Assembly: GCF_042648145.1 (NCBI RefSeq)
Contig: NZ_JBHRWV010000004.1
Coordinates: 147,937-211,936 of the forward strand
DNA from: Salinicoccus sesuvii
Lineage (GTDB): Bacteria > Bacillota > Bacilli > Staphylococcales > Salinicoccaceae
Direction of reading: 5' to 3'
Length of the DNA stretch: 64,000 bases
Shown here: one piece after another, positions 1 to 8,260 of the stretch
Layout of the letters: each line of letters begins with the position of its first letter
How positions within the stretch are numbered: position 1 is the first letter of the stretch
Made by a program: the position numbers and the translations under genes
Notes under the pieces: model-generated
Database searches by the model: none
Told to the model about the DNA's origin: nothing
What the model saw: the letters and a program-made list of their open reading frames with translations, nothing else

Positions 1-635
1 TGAATTCTTTCTCCAGTGCATAAAGAGAAAAGAATGACATGATACCACCAGCAGCGATACCGACGAGGAGAATAAGGAGCGCAGGTACCAGTACACGTTT
101 CTCCACCAGTTTGAATGTCACTTCTGCGTGACGATCTCTTTCTTTACCTTCAGGTGCACGCTTAATAAATATTGCCATCAATACCGCTTGATATCGCAAC
201 TGTTTCTCCGACACCGAAATATCCAATGCCCTCACCCCTGCGTTCTTTCGGAATGATCTCTGCAGCCAGTGTGGCGAAGTATGTGGTTACTAGACCGAAG
301 CCCGCACCGTGAATCAGCCGTATGACCAGCAACGCGGGCATACTTTGGGCAAGATAATAGGCACCCGTCGATAGAGCGATGACAGTAAGCCCTAGAATGA
401 GCAGAAGTTTTTTGTCAAACTTCGCTGCGAACAGTCCAGCAAATGGGCGTATCAGAATCGCTGAAACCATGAAAATACCTGTAACGAGACCGACTTGGCT
501 CGGTCCACCCCCAATATTCGTAACAAATAGAGGAAGCGTCGGCAAAAGCATCTCGAAAATCATGAATACAAGTGCATTGGATACCATGACGAAAATAAAT
601 GTCCATGACCAAATTTTATTATTAGAGTTTTCCAT
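1..635 (-). pseudogene. MFS drug-efflux-like transporter, internally deleted and frameshifted; runs off the window edge
   Basis: The reading frame starts at ATG 633-635 behind a good AAAGGAG site and encodes five recognisable MFS helices (N-terminal Phe/Leu-rich helix, the RPFAGLFAAKFDKK loop between helices 2 and 3, and RRGEGIGYFG before helix 5). It then stops at 162-164 after AISSGIDGNIY. A second frame, entered about nucleotide 187, continues in obvious MFS sequence (AVLMAIFIKRAPEGKERD, then a further helix) to the window edge. Comparison with ordinary 12-helix MFS proteins suggests that about 25-30 residues, helix 5/6, are missing at an out-of-frame junction. It lies downstream of a MerR regulator on the same strand, a common arrangement for BmrR/Bmr-like efflux pairs. 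It is most likely a pseudogene; a sequencing error alone would not restore the missing helix. Confidence 0.75.
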
Positions 636-690
636 TTCTTTCTCCTTTATGACCTTGATTAAGATTAGCTGAGACCAATCACCATCAAAT

Positions 691-716
691 AATAAACCCT
701 CCTGTTAGAGGAGGGT
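691..716 (-). terminator. Rho-independent terminator overlapping the merR-type stop codon
   Basis: A perfect 8-bp stem ACCCTCCT/AGGAGGGT (696-703 with 709-716) with a 5-nt loop is followed on the minus strand by TTATTATTT. It overlaps the stop codon at 716-718 and would separate the regulator from the damaged pump gene, at least partly. Confidence 0.55.
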
Positions 717-1534
717 CAATGATTAATTGGAATTTGTATTTCCGTAAGGTGATTTTCTTTTGAATTGGAGATGTAATGGTCAATAATGGTACGTTCAATG
801 GAGTCACCCATGACCTGTAATCCATTATCCTCTATATAATCGAGCAGGATGTTGTAGTAGAAATGGGAGTGTGTATGATCGCCTCTGAAATAAATACATG
901 CATACTTTCCTGCTGGCAAAGTCGCTGTCAGCGGTCCTGAAACATCTTCTTCTTCAACCAGTATGAAAATCGAGTTGTATTCATTGAAGTCCTGCTGGTT
1001 CACTTTATCGCTTTCTATAGTAAGCCCCACACCGCCGATATAGATTGAAGAGTGTCGGTTTGCCAGGTTCTCCAATTGTCTCAGTGATATTTCCAACTCA
1101 GGCTCAGAACTGATCTTCTCCATCAATCTGATCACTTTTCGCTCTGACACCTCTTTGAGGAACGGCATGCCGAGTTCCGTTATTTTTTGAGCCGTCTTGA
1201 TATCTTCTATGCGATTTTTGAATCTGAGATTTACACGTTGCAGCTCTTCTATCTTTGCCTCGGTCAACTTCTGCTGTTTCTCTAGCAGTTCCAAAAAACC
1301 TTCAATATCCCGGTGATCCTGGTGACTTTTGATTTCTTTTAAGCTAAAACCGAGCTCTTTTAAATACTGGATGGTGTTAAGCTGTTCGAACTGGTCGGTT
1401 GTATAATACCTGTATCCACTTTTCGATTCCACATAATCCGGCTTCAATACCCCCACCTTATCGTAATAGTGGAGCGTTTTTACTGTCGTGTTATGGAGTT
1501 TCGCCATCTCTCCAATCGAGAACTTGTTTTTCAC
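716..1534 (-). CDS. MerR family transcriptional regulator with GyrI-like effector domain
   Basis: This 272-residue protein has an N-terminal MerR helix-turn-helix (FSIGEMAKLHNTTVKTLHYYDKVG, then residues around SGYRYYT), a dimerisation coiled coil (about residues 75-115), and a C-terminal ligand-binding half (about 120-270) of the GyrI/BmrR type. Such proteins activate a multidrug efflux gene when they bind a lipophilic cation. The start is GTG 1532-1534, placed by an AGGAGG site six bases upstream. The pump gene that follows on the same strand is damaged, so the regulator may now lack its main target. Confidence 0.9.
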   Translation of the reverse strand: MKNKFSIGEMAKLHNTTVKTLHYYDKVGVLKPDYVESKSGYRYYTTDQFEQLNTIQYLKELGFSLKEIKSHQDHRDIEGFLELLEKQQKLTEAKIEELQRVNLRFKNRIEDIKTAQKITELGMPFLKEVSERKVIRLMEKISSEPELEISLRQLENLANRHSSIYIGGVGLTIESDKVNQQDFNEYNSIFILVEEEDVSGPLTATLPAGKYACIYFRGDHTHSHFYYNILLDYIEDNGLQVMGDSIERTIIDHYISNSKENHLTEIQIPINH

Positions 1535-1578
1535 CTTGATTCCTCCTGTGACATCTACTTTTGATCTTATGATTAGTC

Positions 1579-1604
1579 ACCTTAGCATACTATATATTTG
1601 AGGT
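1579..1604. promoter_or_regulatory. Candidate autoregulatory operator of the MerR-type regulator
   Basis: An inverted repeat ACCTTA ... TGAGGT (1579-1604, one mismatch in the half-sites) lies 45-70 bases upstream of the GTG start, across an AT-rich core that could contain the promoter. MerR proteins bind such dyads between -35 and -10. The match is short, so this is tentative. Confidence 0.35.
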
Positions 1605-1709
1605 CTTAGAACACTCAATGATGTTTATAAGTGCCGAAACAGAAGGACACTTAATATTAAAACTACAACTCGCCCATTTCCTTTACGACAGCTGGAACGT
1701 AGCCGCTTT

Positions 1710-1718
1710 TGGTATAAT
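1710..1718 (+). promoter_or_regulatory. Extended -10 promoter for the DUF402 gene
   Basis: TGGTATAAT is a consensus extended -10 element, about 83 bases before the chosen ATG at 1801. No good -35 is visible, which fits an extended -10 promoter. It also argues against translation starting at the upstream ATG at 1618, which lies before this promoter. Confidence 0.45.
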
Positions 1719-1800
1719 CTTTTTATACGGACAAACTGTAAGAATGATCGGTTGCACTGGATGGTTATGCGCTATTCGACTCAAGGAAGGAGAGCAGATA

Positions 1801-2316
1801 ATGATGTCACTAGAGACAACAACCATTTCCGCTTTTAAATATGATGGTAGCCTGCATTACTCATGGGATGCCGATATTATAGAAAAAACGGAAGACTATT
1901 TACTAGTCAAAGGAAGAGCTGGCAGGCAGCTGCGTCATTACACAAAGAAGCAAACGTACATTTGTCCTACACCCTCCCTGGAATTCTTCTCGCTCAAAGA
2001 AGGATTCACAGTAAATATCGACATTCATCCTGATGGTGACTTGGAATACTACTGCAACATTGCTCTGCCATCGGAATACAAAAATGGACAGATCCACTTT
2101 GTAGATCTGGATGTCGATTTCGTAAAGATGCCTGATGCGGATTGGAAGTTGATGGATTACGATGAATTTAAGAGCAACAGCCAGCTTTTCAACTACCCGG
2201 ATCATATTCTCAGTTTTGTTAACCAATCCATCGAAGCGTTGGAAGAAAAAATTAAAACACGTGTTTTTCCGTTTGATGGATTTTTCGCTGACTACATTTT
2301 GCATATCAGATCATGA
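1801..2316 (+). CDS. DUF402 family protein (YgaC/Ntdp-like nucleoside phosphatase type)
   Basis: The open frame begins at 1618, but an AAGGAAGGAG site sits just before the paired ATG codons at 1801/1804, giving about 172 residues, the normal length for this family. The family pattern is clear: the beta-rich N-terminus, YYCNIALPSEY, a VDLDVDF segment and a WKLMDYDEF segment, followed by a C-terminal helix. Members such as S. aureus Ntdp hydrolyse nucleoside di- or triphosphates using the acidic residues of the DLDVD region. Here the assignment is by family pattern only. It is followed 24 bases later by a cupin gene and may be co-transcribed with it. Confidence 0.8.
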   Translation: MMSLETTTISAFKYDGSLHYSWDADIIEKTEDYLLVKGRAGRQLRHYTKKQTYICPTPSLEFFSLKEGFTVNIDIHPDGDLEYYCNIALPSEYKNGQIHFVDLDVDFVKMPDADWKLMDYDEFKSNSQLFNYPDHILSFVNQSIEALEEKIKTRVFPFDGFFADYILHIRS

Positions 2317-2340
2317 TAAGGAATAAAAAAGGAGAGAAAC

Positions 2341-2697
2341 ATGAAAATACATAGTTTCAGAAAGTCTCAAGGACAGAAGGTTACGCATTATAACTCGAAC
2401 TTTATCCTATCAAAGATTGTAAAGACAGAAGCAATGGCTCAAATCGGTTGCTTCTACCTAGAGGCTGGCGATGTAGTTGGAGCCCATGAAGCCGCCGTCC
2501 CGCAAATGCTACTCGTTGTTTCGGGAAAGGGATGTGTACAAGGGCATGAATCAAAAGATGTACTCATCGAGGCAGGAGATGCTGTTTTCTGGAGTAAAGG
2601 CGAAAGACACAAGACATACACGGATACCGGAATGACAGCAATCGTTATCGAATCGCCAGAGATGGCCCCCTCTCACTATATGTCTCTGAAAGGTTAA
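2341..2697 (+). CDS. Cupin-domain protein
   Basis: This 118-residue protein is a single small beta-barrel. It contains a cupin motif 1-like stretch (HEAAVPQMLLVVSGKGCVQGHE) and a motif 2-like stretch (IEAGDAVFWSKGERHKTYTD). The usual metal-binding HxH of motif 1 is not present: one His is followed by Glu-Ala-Ala. The second motif keeps its His. Its role could be metal-independent ligand sensing or a sugar or amine modification; the sequence does not decide. An AAAGGAG site precedes the ATG. It is probably in one transcript with DUF402 upstream. Confidence 0.7.
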   Translation: MKIHSFRKSQGQKVTHYNSNFILSKIVKTEAMAQIGCFYLEAGDVVGAHEAAVPQMLLVVSGKGCVQGHESKDVLIEAGDAVFWSKGERHKTYTDTGMTAIVIESPEMAPSHYMSLKG

Positions 2698-2742
2698 TTA
2701 CGTATCAAAATCTAATTATCACATGAAGTGGAGGTGAATACT

Positions 2743-3324
2743 TTGAGTTTCAGTCTCTCCTACGCTGTTGATCGGTGGATGAACGGATTCAAAGGAAGGT
2801 GGTGCATCGCAGACGGATGGGCAATCGATTTGTTCCTGGAGAAGGAAACGAGGGTGCATAGTGATATTGAAGTCATGGTTTTCCGTGATGATCAGAAGCT
2901 GTTGGAGAAACATTTCAGCGATTGGCACATCAGCAAAGTCGAAGATGGCAAGCTAGTGACATGGAAAGGTGAATATTTGAAAAAGCCCACTCACGAGTTG
3001 CATGCTACGCACAAAACAACTGAATGGAAAATCGAGATGCTTCTCAATGAGGAAGATGAAGAGAATTGGGTGTTCAGAAGGGAGAAGCGAATCAGAAAGC
3101 CTCTAGCCGAAATCGTTCATCTCTCTCGCAGTGGCTTGCCCTACCTAAGTCTGGAAGTTGTCCTACTGTATAAGGCAAAGTCGGTTAACAAAAAAGATAT
3201 ACATGATTTTAATAAAGCCGTTTGCGCTGTGAGTCATACGCAAAGAGCGTGGTTGCAGGATGCGCTCTATGTTCATCTGCCGAAGCACACTTGGTTGGAG
3301 CAGTTGGAGCGTTGCAACGATTAA
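2743..3324 (+). CDS. Nucleotidyltransferase-fold protein, aminoglycoside/lincosamide adenylyltransferase-like
   Basis: The N-terminal region has WCIADGWAIDLFLEKETRVHSDIEV, which resembles the GGWAID...R.H.DIDI pocket of LinA/ANT(2'')-type enzymes. Those enzymes transfer AMP to antibiotics using two acidic residues on one strand. Here the first Gly of the GG pair is Ala-Asp-Gly and the second motif reads DIEV, so catalysis is plausible but unproven. An open frame runs from GTG 2728, but the GGAGGTGA site at 2730-2737 points to TTG 2743, giving 193 residues. Acquired resistance enzymes look similar, but nothing around it suggests mobility. Confidence 0.6.
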   Translation: MSFSLSYAVDRWMNGFKGRWCIADGWAIDLFLEKETRVHSDIEVMVFRDDQKLLEKHFSDWHISKVEDGKLVTWKGEYLKKPTHELHATHKTTEWKIEMLLNEEDEENWVFRREKRIRKPLAEIVHLSRSGLPYLSLEVVLLYKAKSVNKKDIHDFNKAVCAVSHTQRAWLQDALYVHLPKHTWLEQLERCND

Positions 3325-3397
3325 CTATAAAACCACTACTCTGTCTATCCATCGAGATGATGCAGATATCTCTCAAAAAGTACTGCAGATGCAGTTT

Positions 3398-3907
3398 CTA
3401 TTCCATTTGTTTTCTGCCCACTTTCTCCAATGCTTTGACGAATGCATTTTTGCCAGCGATATACGCCGCCATATCTTCTGGGAACCGGTCGGCAAGATCT
3501 GCTTTCAAATTGCCATATGACTCAGCTGCCGCCTTATTTGCTCTCAAGTAGTTACGTACAGCCAGGTGCCGGTTGATGTCTGTGCTGTTATTCATTCCGA
3601 AAACGTGCACATGATGTGTTCTTTTCGGGTTCCCTTTCCTGAAGTACCGCCTACCCGGTATACCATACTCACCAAGTCCTCGATAGCCCAGTTCTTCCAT
3701 CTGTCGATTAAAGGCATCGACCGCTTCTATCTCCTTCACGACTGGCATCATATCGATGATCGGTTTGGCTTTGAGTCCTGGTACTGAAGTACTGCCAATA
3801 TGGTGGATATCGATAATCTCTCTACCGAAGATACCTCTAATTTTTTCTGCTTCCGCCTCGAACATTCGAATCCATTCTGTACTATAATCCTGTACCTCCA
3901 TTCTCAT
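3398..3907 (-). CDS. GrpB family protein (UPF0157, nucleotidyltransferase fold)
   Basis: The family signature is complete: an acidic N-terminus with YSTEWIRMFEAEAEKI, the core IHHIGSTSVPGLKAKPIIDMM, the YRYFRKGNP-type segment (RRYFRKGNPKRTHHVHVF), and a C-terminal helical half. GrpB proteins share the nucleotidyltransferase fold, but their substrate is unknown. The open frame continues to 3943, but AGGAGGAGTACGTCATT directly before ATG 3905-3907 sets that start, giving 169 residues. It is transcribed towards the nucleotidyltransferase-like gene, with a 73-base gap. Confidence 0.88.
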   Translation of the reverse strand: MRMEVQDYSTEWIRMFEAEAEKIRGIFGREIIDIHHIGSTSVPGLKAKPIIDMMPVVKEIEAVDAFNRQMEELGYRGLGEYGIPGRRYFRKGNPKRTHHVHVFGMNNSTDINRHLAVRNYLRANKAAAESYGNLKADLADRFPEDMAAYIAGKNAFVKALEKVGRKQME

Positions 3908-4134
3908 AATGACGTACTCCTCCTTTACTTTTCTACGTATCATATTTCATCTTCTTCCTTATAGCATACCAGGAAAACTCTTACTAGAAAAAACGCACTT
4001 ATCCCTTCTGCCCCAAGGGTTCTAAAATGAATTATCTTTCTATTAGGACTATATTCAAATGGGTTGAAATTTGTTACCTCTGCCCTTATCATGAATCAGC
4101 GGTATTCAAACGATTAATAAGGAGGGTTATTGAA

Positions 4135-5025
4135 ATGATAAAAAGAGGGCTTAAAAAAATCAATTTTGAAAATATCAAAATACTTGTAACACCGAGAATT
4201 ACGCTTCAGACACTGCTCAACATTGCAGCTGTCATCCTCGGGGCTTTCCTATTCTCGATCGGGGTCAATCAATTCATGATTCCAGGGAACCTTGGAGATG
4301 GTGGTGTGTCAGGTCTGGCCATCATCATACTGTATGCGTTCGATATTTCTCCAGCCATTTCCACACTTGTATTGAACGGCATCCTGCTCATCATCGGATT
4401 CAAGTTTCTGTCAAGACGCGGCATGTACTATACGATATTTGCCGTCATCATGATGTCTATATTCCTCGGCCTTACAGATACGCTAGTCATAGAAACGGAC
4501 GAAATCATGCTCAATGTCATTTTCGGTGGCCTCTTCCTTGGTCTCGGTAATGGTCTCGTCATCCGTATTGGCGCAACTACGGCTGGATCGGCCATACTTG
4601 GACGAATCGTTCACAAATATACGGATATAAAAATTGCCAATGCCATCCTCGCTTTCGATCTTATGGTCATCACCCTCGGTCTTACTGTACTGACAATCGA
4701 GCAAGTACTGTTGACGGTCGTAGCAATGTATATCAACGTCAAAGTCATGGACTTCATGATCGAAGGTATGAACCCAAAGAAAGCCATTACCATCGTCTCA
4801 CAGCATCCTGAAGTCCTCGGTAAGCTGATCAATAGTGAAATCGGTCGCGGAGTGACGATGTTGAACGGTAAGGGGTTCTATTCCAGAGAAGAAAACGACA
4901 TCCTCTACGTCGTCATCAATAAATCCAGATTGACCCGACTGAAGCGTCTGATCAAAAAATATGATGAGGATGCCTTTGTTGTCGTCAACGATGTGAACAG
5001 TGTCCTCGGTAACTCAGTGGGATAA
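4135..5025 (+). CDS. YitT family membrane protein (first of two paralogues)
   Basis: After a basic N-terminus come five to six hydrophobic helices of the YitT (DUF161) type, with the hallmark GNLGDGGVSGLAII in a re-entrant-looking segment. A soluble C-terminal DUF2179 domain follows (ISQHPEVLGKLINSEIGRG, then a ferredoxin-like fold ending VVVNDVNSVLGN). The start at ATG 4135 is fixed by GGAGGG nine bases upstream. The function of YitT proteins is unsettled; some may be transporters with a ligand-sensing tail. The gene at 53000-53893 is a close paralogue. A strong terminator follows. Confidence 0.88.
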   Translation: MIKRGLKKINFENIKILVTPRITLQTLLNIAAVILGAFLFSIGVNQFMIPGNLGDGGVSGLAIIILYAFDISPAISTLVLNGILLIIGFKFLSRRGMYYTIFAVIMMSIFLGLTDTLVIETDEIMLNVIFGGLFLGLGNGLVIRIGATTAGSAILGRIVHKYTDIKIANAILAFDLMVITLGLTVLTIEQVLLTVVAMYINVKVMDFMIEGMNPKKAITIVSQHPEVLGKLINSEIGRGVTMLNGKGFYSREENDILYVVINKSRLTRLKRLIKKYDEDAFVVVNDVNSVLGNSVG

Positions 5026-5043
5026 GTCCGTTCATTCACTTAC

Positions 5044-5081
5044 GTTCTGCCTCTTGCTTTGAGCAAGAGGCAGAACTTTTT
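5044..5081 (+). terminator. Strong Rho-independent terminator after the first yitT
   Basis: A perfect 14-bp stem (5044-5057 with 5063-5076), loop TTTGA, then TTTTTAT. It lies 19 bases after the stop codon. Confidence 0.9.
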
Positions 5082-5157
5082 ATATCTCTAAGCATAAATC
5101 GGGCAGATCCGTTTGCACCGTGTTAATATGATCGTATTAATCCCTGGAGGGATATAC

Positions 5158-5793
5158 ATGAAAATTGGAATCATTGGTGCAACAGGTCAGGCAGGTAATC
5201 TTATTCTAAAGGAAGCAGTAGATCGCAGACATGAAGTTACCGCAATCGTAAGGGACGCCTCAAAACTTCAGGCAACGGATGTCAATGTTGTCGAAAAATC
5301 TATCTACGATTTATCATCACAGGATTTGGATGCACTTGATGTTGTCGTCAATGCTTTTGGTGCCCCAATTGGAGAAGAGCAATCCCACGTTGATGCAGGA
5401 CATGCTTTGATCGAAGCGCTTAAAGGTACAGATACAAAAGCAGTTATCGTCGGCGGTGCGGGCAGCTTGTTCGTTGATGAAGAGAAGACTCTCAGAGTTG
5501 CTGATACAGAGGATTTCCCAGAAGCTTTCATACCGACAGCGACTGGGCAAGACCGCAATCTGAAGGAACTTCAGGAAACGTCTGATATCACATGGACCTT
5601 CATCAGCCCTTCAGCTGATTTTGATGCCGAAGGTAAAAGAACGGGTAGTTATGAAAGTGGTAAAGATCATCTTCTTATAAATTCCGAAGGTGAAAGTTAT
5701 ATCAGCTACGCCGACTACGCGATTGCGGTATTGGATGAAATTGAAAATCCAAAACACGTCAACGAAAGATTCACTGTTGTCGGAGAAAAATAG
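5158..5793 (+). CDS. NAD(P)-binding Rossmann protein (NAD(P)H-dependent oxidoreductase, YwnB-like)
   Basis: The protein begins MKIGIIGATGQAGNLI, the atypical GxxGxxG nucleotide site of the NmrA/SDR-a5 type. It continues as one Rossmann domain with conserved VVNAFGAP and VIVGGAGSLF strands and a C-terminal segment ending ERFTVVGEK. Length (211 residues) is typical of the single-domain YwnB/Rv-type oxidoreductases, often annotated as NAD(P)H-binding proteins and sometimes linked to thiol or quinone stress. The start at ATG 5158 is set by TGGAGGG eight bases upstream rather than the more 5' in-frame codons. It is a single-gene unit between two terminators. Confidence 0.85.
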   Translation: MKIGIIGATGQAGNLILKEAVDRRHEVTAIVRDASKLQATDVNVVEKSIYDLSSQDLDALDVVVNAFGAPIGEEQSHVDAGHALIEALKGTDTKAVIVGGAGSLFVDEEKTLRVADTEDFPEAFIPTATGQDRNLKELQETSDITWTFISPSADFDAEGKRTGSYESGKDHLLINSEGESYISYADYAIAVLDEIENPKHVNERFTVVGEK

Positions 5794-5840
5794 TAACGCC
5801 ACCAGGCGATCGCCTCTATTGGATATTTAAAACTATATAA

Positions 5841-5878
5841 AAAACTGGCCACGATATCAAATCGCGGCCAGTTTTTTT
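5841..5878. terminator. Bidirectional terminator between convergent genes
   Basis: AAAACTGGCC ... GGCCAGTTTT with one mismatch near the top of the stem (5841-5854 with 5862-5875) and T-runs on both strands. It serves the oxidoreductase on the plus strand and the SDR on the minus strand. Confidence 0.85.
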
Positions 5879-5898
5879 ATTCAAGTGAGTATCGGGCA

Positions 5899-6684
5899 CT
5901 ATATCTCGATATCCCAGTTTTCCTTTTCCTCTTTGCGCATATTCTCTGCTGTATCCTCGGGATATGCGGTGCGGAACTTATGGTGATCCATTGGAATGAT
6001 TTCAACCATCTTATCGATCATCAGCTGAGGGTCATTTTGCTGATCGAGTCCCTGCTCACTCTCTTTTAGATTCTCGATGGAAGTATGGTGTTTCTCGGGA
6101 TTGAACCACTCCCATTTTTCTTCTACTGCACGTTTGTTGAATCCAGTCTCGAATGGACCTGGATTGATAGTAGCCACTTGTACATTGAATTCTTCCATCT
6201 CTTGTCTCATCGATTTGGCAATGGCCTCAAGTGCGTGCTTGGAAGACGCATAAAGTCCCTTGTAAGCCGCAGCCATAGTTCCCGCCATGGAAGACATGAA
6301 AATGATTTTCCCCTGTTTCCTTTCGACAAACTGTCTAGCTGCGATACGTGCAGTTTCAAGCGTGCTGAAAACGTTCACTTCGAACAGCTGGCGCAGTGCC
6401 GACATCGGGACTTCCCATATCGGGCCCCCTTCATTGACTGCTGCATCCGCAACAAATACATCATACTCGTATCGCTTCATGCGCTCACGGTCATCCGGAT
6501 TTGTAATATCCATTTTGAAGATCTCGATCTCTACACCAGCCGCTTCTGCTGCCTCCATTAATCCCGTCTTCTGCGGATGGTTCTCTACAGAAGCAATCAC
6601 TTTATGACCATTCTTGGCAAGTCCAATTGCTGTACCTTTCGCCAGTCCGGAACCAGCGCCCGTAATCATAATCGTCTTACTCAT
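5899..6684 (-). CDS. Short-chain dehydrogenase/reductase (SDR)
   Basis: A classical SDR of 261 residues: TGAGSGLAKGTA cofactor loop near the N-terminus, a VADAAVNEG segment in place of the usual NNAG, catalytic Ser in IIFMSSMAG, and YASSK (Tyr-x-x-x-Lys) followed by NPGPFETGF. The absence of NNAG is unusual but is seen in members that act on small carbonyls. The acidic C-terminal tail is longer than usual. The substrate cannot be deduced. AAAGGAG precedes the ATG. A sigma-B-type promoter lies 39-63 bases upstream, so it is probably induced by general stress. Confidence 0.85.
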   Translation of the reverse strand: MSKTIMITGAGSGLAKGTAIGLAKNGHKVIASVENHPQKTGLMEAAEAAGVEIEIFKMDITNPDDRERMKRYEYDVFVADAAVNEGGPIWEVPMSALRQLFEVNVFSTLETARIAARQFVERKQGKIIFMSSMAGTMAAAYKGLYASSKHALEAIAKSMRQEMEEFNVQVATINPGPFETGFNKRAVEEKWEWFNPEKHHTSIENLKESEQGLDQQNDPQLMIDKMVEIIPMDHHKFRTAYPEDTAENMRKEEKENWDIEI

Positions 6685-6722
6685 TTTATAGCTGTCTCCT
6701 TTATCGTTAATGATAATCTACT

Positions 6723-6747
6723 CTTCCCGTCTCAGATTCTCATAAAC
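6723..6747 (-). promoter_or_regulatory. Sigma-B-type promoter for the SDR gene
   Basis: On the minus strand GTTTAT, a 13-base spacer and GGGAAG match the Bacillus/Staphylococcus sigma-B consensus (GTTTAA, 12-15, GGGTAT), and the element sits at the expected distance before the ATG. Confidence 0.6.
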
Positions 6748-6768
6748 GTCGAAGGCTACAGCATGCAG

Positions 6769-8037
6769 TCAGCTGGTGACGAGTGTCTTCTCTTGCTCCA
6801 TTGCTTCACTTGACAACTCCACTTTTCCAGGTTTAACAACAAATATACTGATCAACATTGCGACACCAAAGAGTGCCATGATGACAAACAGCAGGACGTT
6901 ATAGGATCCTGTCTGATCAAGCACGAATGTCGCAAGCTGGTTGCCAGTCAGTCCGGCAATCGCCCAAGCGGATAGTGCCAGACCATGAACAGTCGAAATG
7001 GCATGGAGTCCGAAACGGTCTGCAAGCAGGGGTGGCAAGGAGGAAAATCCCCCACCGTAACCTGCGTTTACGATGCACAAAAGGGCAATGATGAGGAATG
7101 TCATGAGTGCACCGTTACCATCCAGTAGCAGTGGCAACAGAATCGCTGTGATGGATAACAAAAAGATGAGCTTGTAAATTGCGTTGCGATCTTTTAACTG
7201 ATCACCGAGTGCCGAGAACATAAGTCTGCCACCTGCATTGAAAATGGCAGTCAGCGAACTGACCAAACCGACTGCACCGAATCCGATGAACACTAGTATG
7301 CCCTTCTCTTGTGAGATTAAGGCGAGCCCACACGTAATATTCAAGTAGAACATCAGCCAGATGCCAATGAATGTTCTATTTTTTAGTACTTCTATGTAGT
7401 TGAACTTTTGGCCCTGTACAACAGCTTCAGTATAGCCTGCTGGTTTTTGGATCAATAGATGTCCAATTACCATCATCACCATATAGATGCCTGCCAGTAT
7501 ATAAAACATGATATAGATATTCTCAGGGCTAATAAGCACTCCTTCAGAGTCCCTGGCCCCAAGGAGTTTACCAATCAGCGGACTTGCGATTACTTTCGCC
7601 AAACCGAATCCAAGAACTGCAAGACCTGTCGCAAGACCTTTTTGTTCCTTGAACCAAAGCATCAATGTCTTTACTGGTGTCAGATAACCGATACCGAGAC
7701 CAACGCCCATAATGACACCGTAGGATATATATACGCCGACCAACGACTGTTGGACGATGGAGAATCCTGTACCTGCCATGCCAGAAACAAAAAATACTGC
7801 CGCAAGCAATGATGATTTCTGAATATCCCTCTCTACAAATTTACCACCAAAAGCAGCAGACATACCAAGGACAAAGATGGCGATACTGAATGCCCATTCC
7901 ACATCCCCGACATCCTGGCCCATGTAGGCGGCGATATCACCTTTAAAGAGTGACCAGCAATAGACTGTTCCGATACTGCAGTGAATCAGTAGCGCAGGAA
8001 GCACAGCACGCATCCACTTGTTTTCAAACCTGTTCAT
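6769..8037 (-). CDS. OFA family MFS transporter (oxalate/formate antiporter family)
   Basis: A 422-residue, 12-helix MFS protein. It opens with the family's short cytoplasmic tail and helix 1 (LPALLIHCSIGTVYCWSLF), keeps the QDVGDVEWAFS loop before helix 2, and has GLGIGYLTPVKTLMLWF in helix 4/5 and GYGGGFSSLPPLLADRFG in helix 10/11. OFA members exchange small monocarboxylates such as oxalate, formate or pyruvate, but most Gram-positive members have no proven substrate. It is transcribed away from butA across a 223-base AT-rich shared upstream region. The start follows GTGGAGGA by about ten bases. Confidence 0.85.
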   Translation of the reverse strand: MNRFENKWMRAVLPALLIHCSIGTVYCWSLFKGDIAAYMGQDVGDVEWAFSIAIFVLGMSAAFGGKFVERDIQKSSLLAAVFFVSGMAGTGFSIVQQSLVGVYISYGVIMGVGLGIGYLTPVKTLMLWFKEQKGLATGLAVLGFGLAKVIASPLIGKLLGARDSEGVLISPENIYIMFYILAGIYMVMMVIGHLLIQKPAGYTEAVVQGQKFNYIEVLKNRTFIGIWLMFYLNITCGLALISQEKGILVFIGFGAVGLVSSLTAIFNAGGRLMFSALGDQLKDRNAIYKLIFLLSITAILLPLLLDGNGALMTFLIIALLCIVNAGYGGGFSSLPPLLADRFGLHAISTVHGLALSAWAIAGLTGNQLATFVLDQTGSYNVLLFVIMALFGVAMLISIFVVKPGKVELSSEAMEQEKTLVTS

Positions 8038-8093
8038 AAAATAAATCCTCCACTTCTAATCCTTAAAATACGAACGATAAATAGAATAATAAC

Positions 8094-8120
8094 ATAAATG
8101 TACGTTAGTAAAACATTTAT
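8094..8120. promoter_or_regulatory. Inverted repeat in the shared upstream region of the OFA transporter and butA
   Basis: ATAAATGT (8094-8101) and ACATTTAT (8113-8120) form a perfect 8-bp inverted repeat with an 11-base centre, about 57-83 bases before the transporter start. The whole region 8038-8260 is very AT-rich, so chance is possible. It is listed as a candidate operator. Confidence 0.3.
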
Positions 8121-8202
8121 ATTATATTTATTATATTTTATATCCATTATAGTTCTATTATACGAATTTTAATTATTTTTCAGATTATTCCTTAATTTAA
8201 CA

Positions 8203-8226
8203 GTTTAAACATTCAATTACGGGTAA
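8203..8226 (+). promoter_or_regulatory. Sigma-B-type promoter for butA
   Basis: GTTTAA at 8203-8208, a 12-base spacer, and GGGTAA at 8221-8226. Both hexamers are at or near consensus. The -10 lies 35 bases before the ATG. Confidence 0.65.
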
Positions 8227-8260
8227 AGAGGAAGTGGATCAAATTTGAAAGGATGAGTAG

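Noticed and set aside
1618..1800. Longer reading of the DUF402 gene from ATG 1618
   Set aside because: An extended -10 promoter lies inside this stretch, and a good ribosome site precedes 1801; family length agrees with the shorter form.
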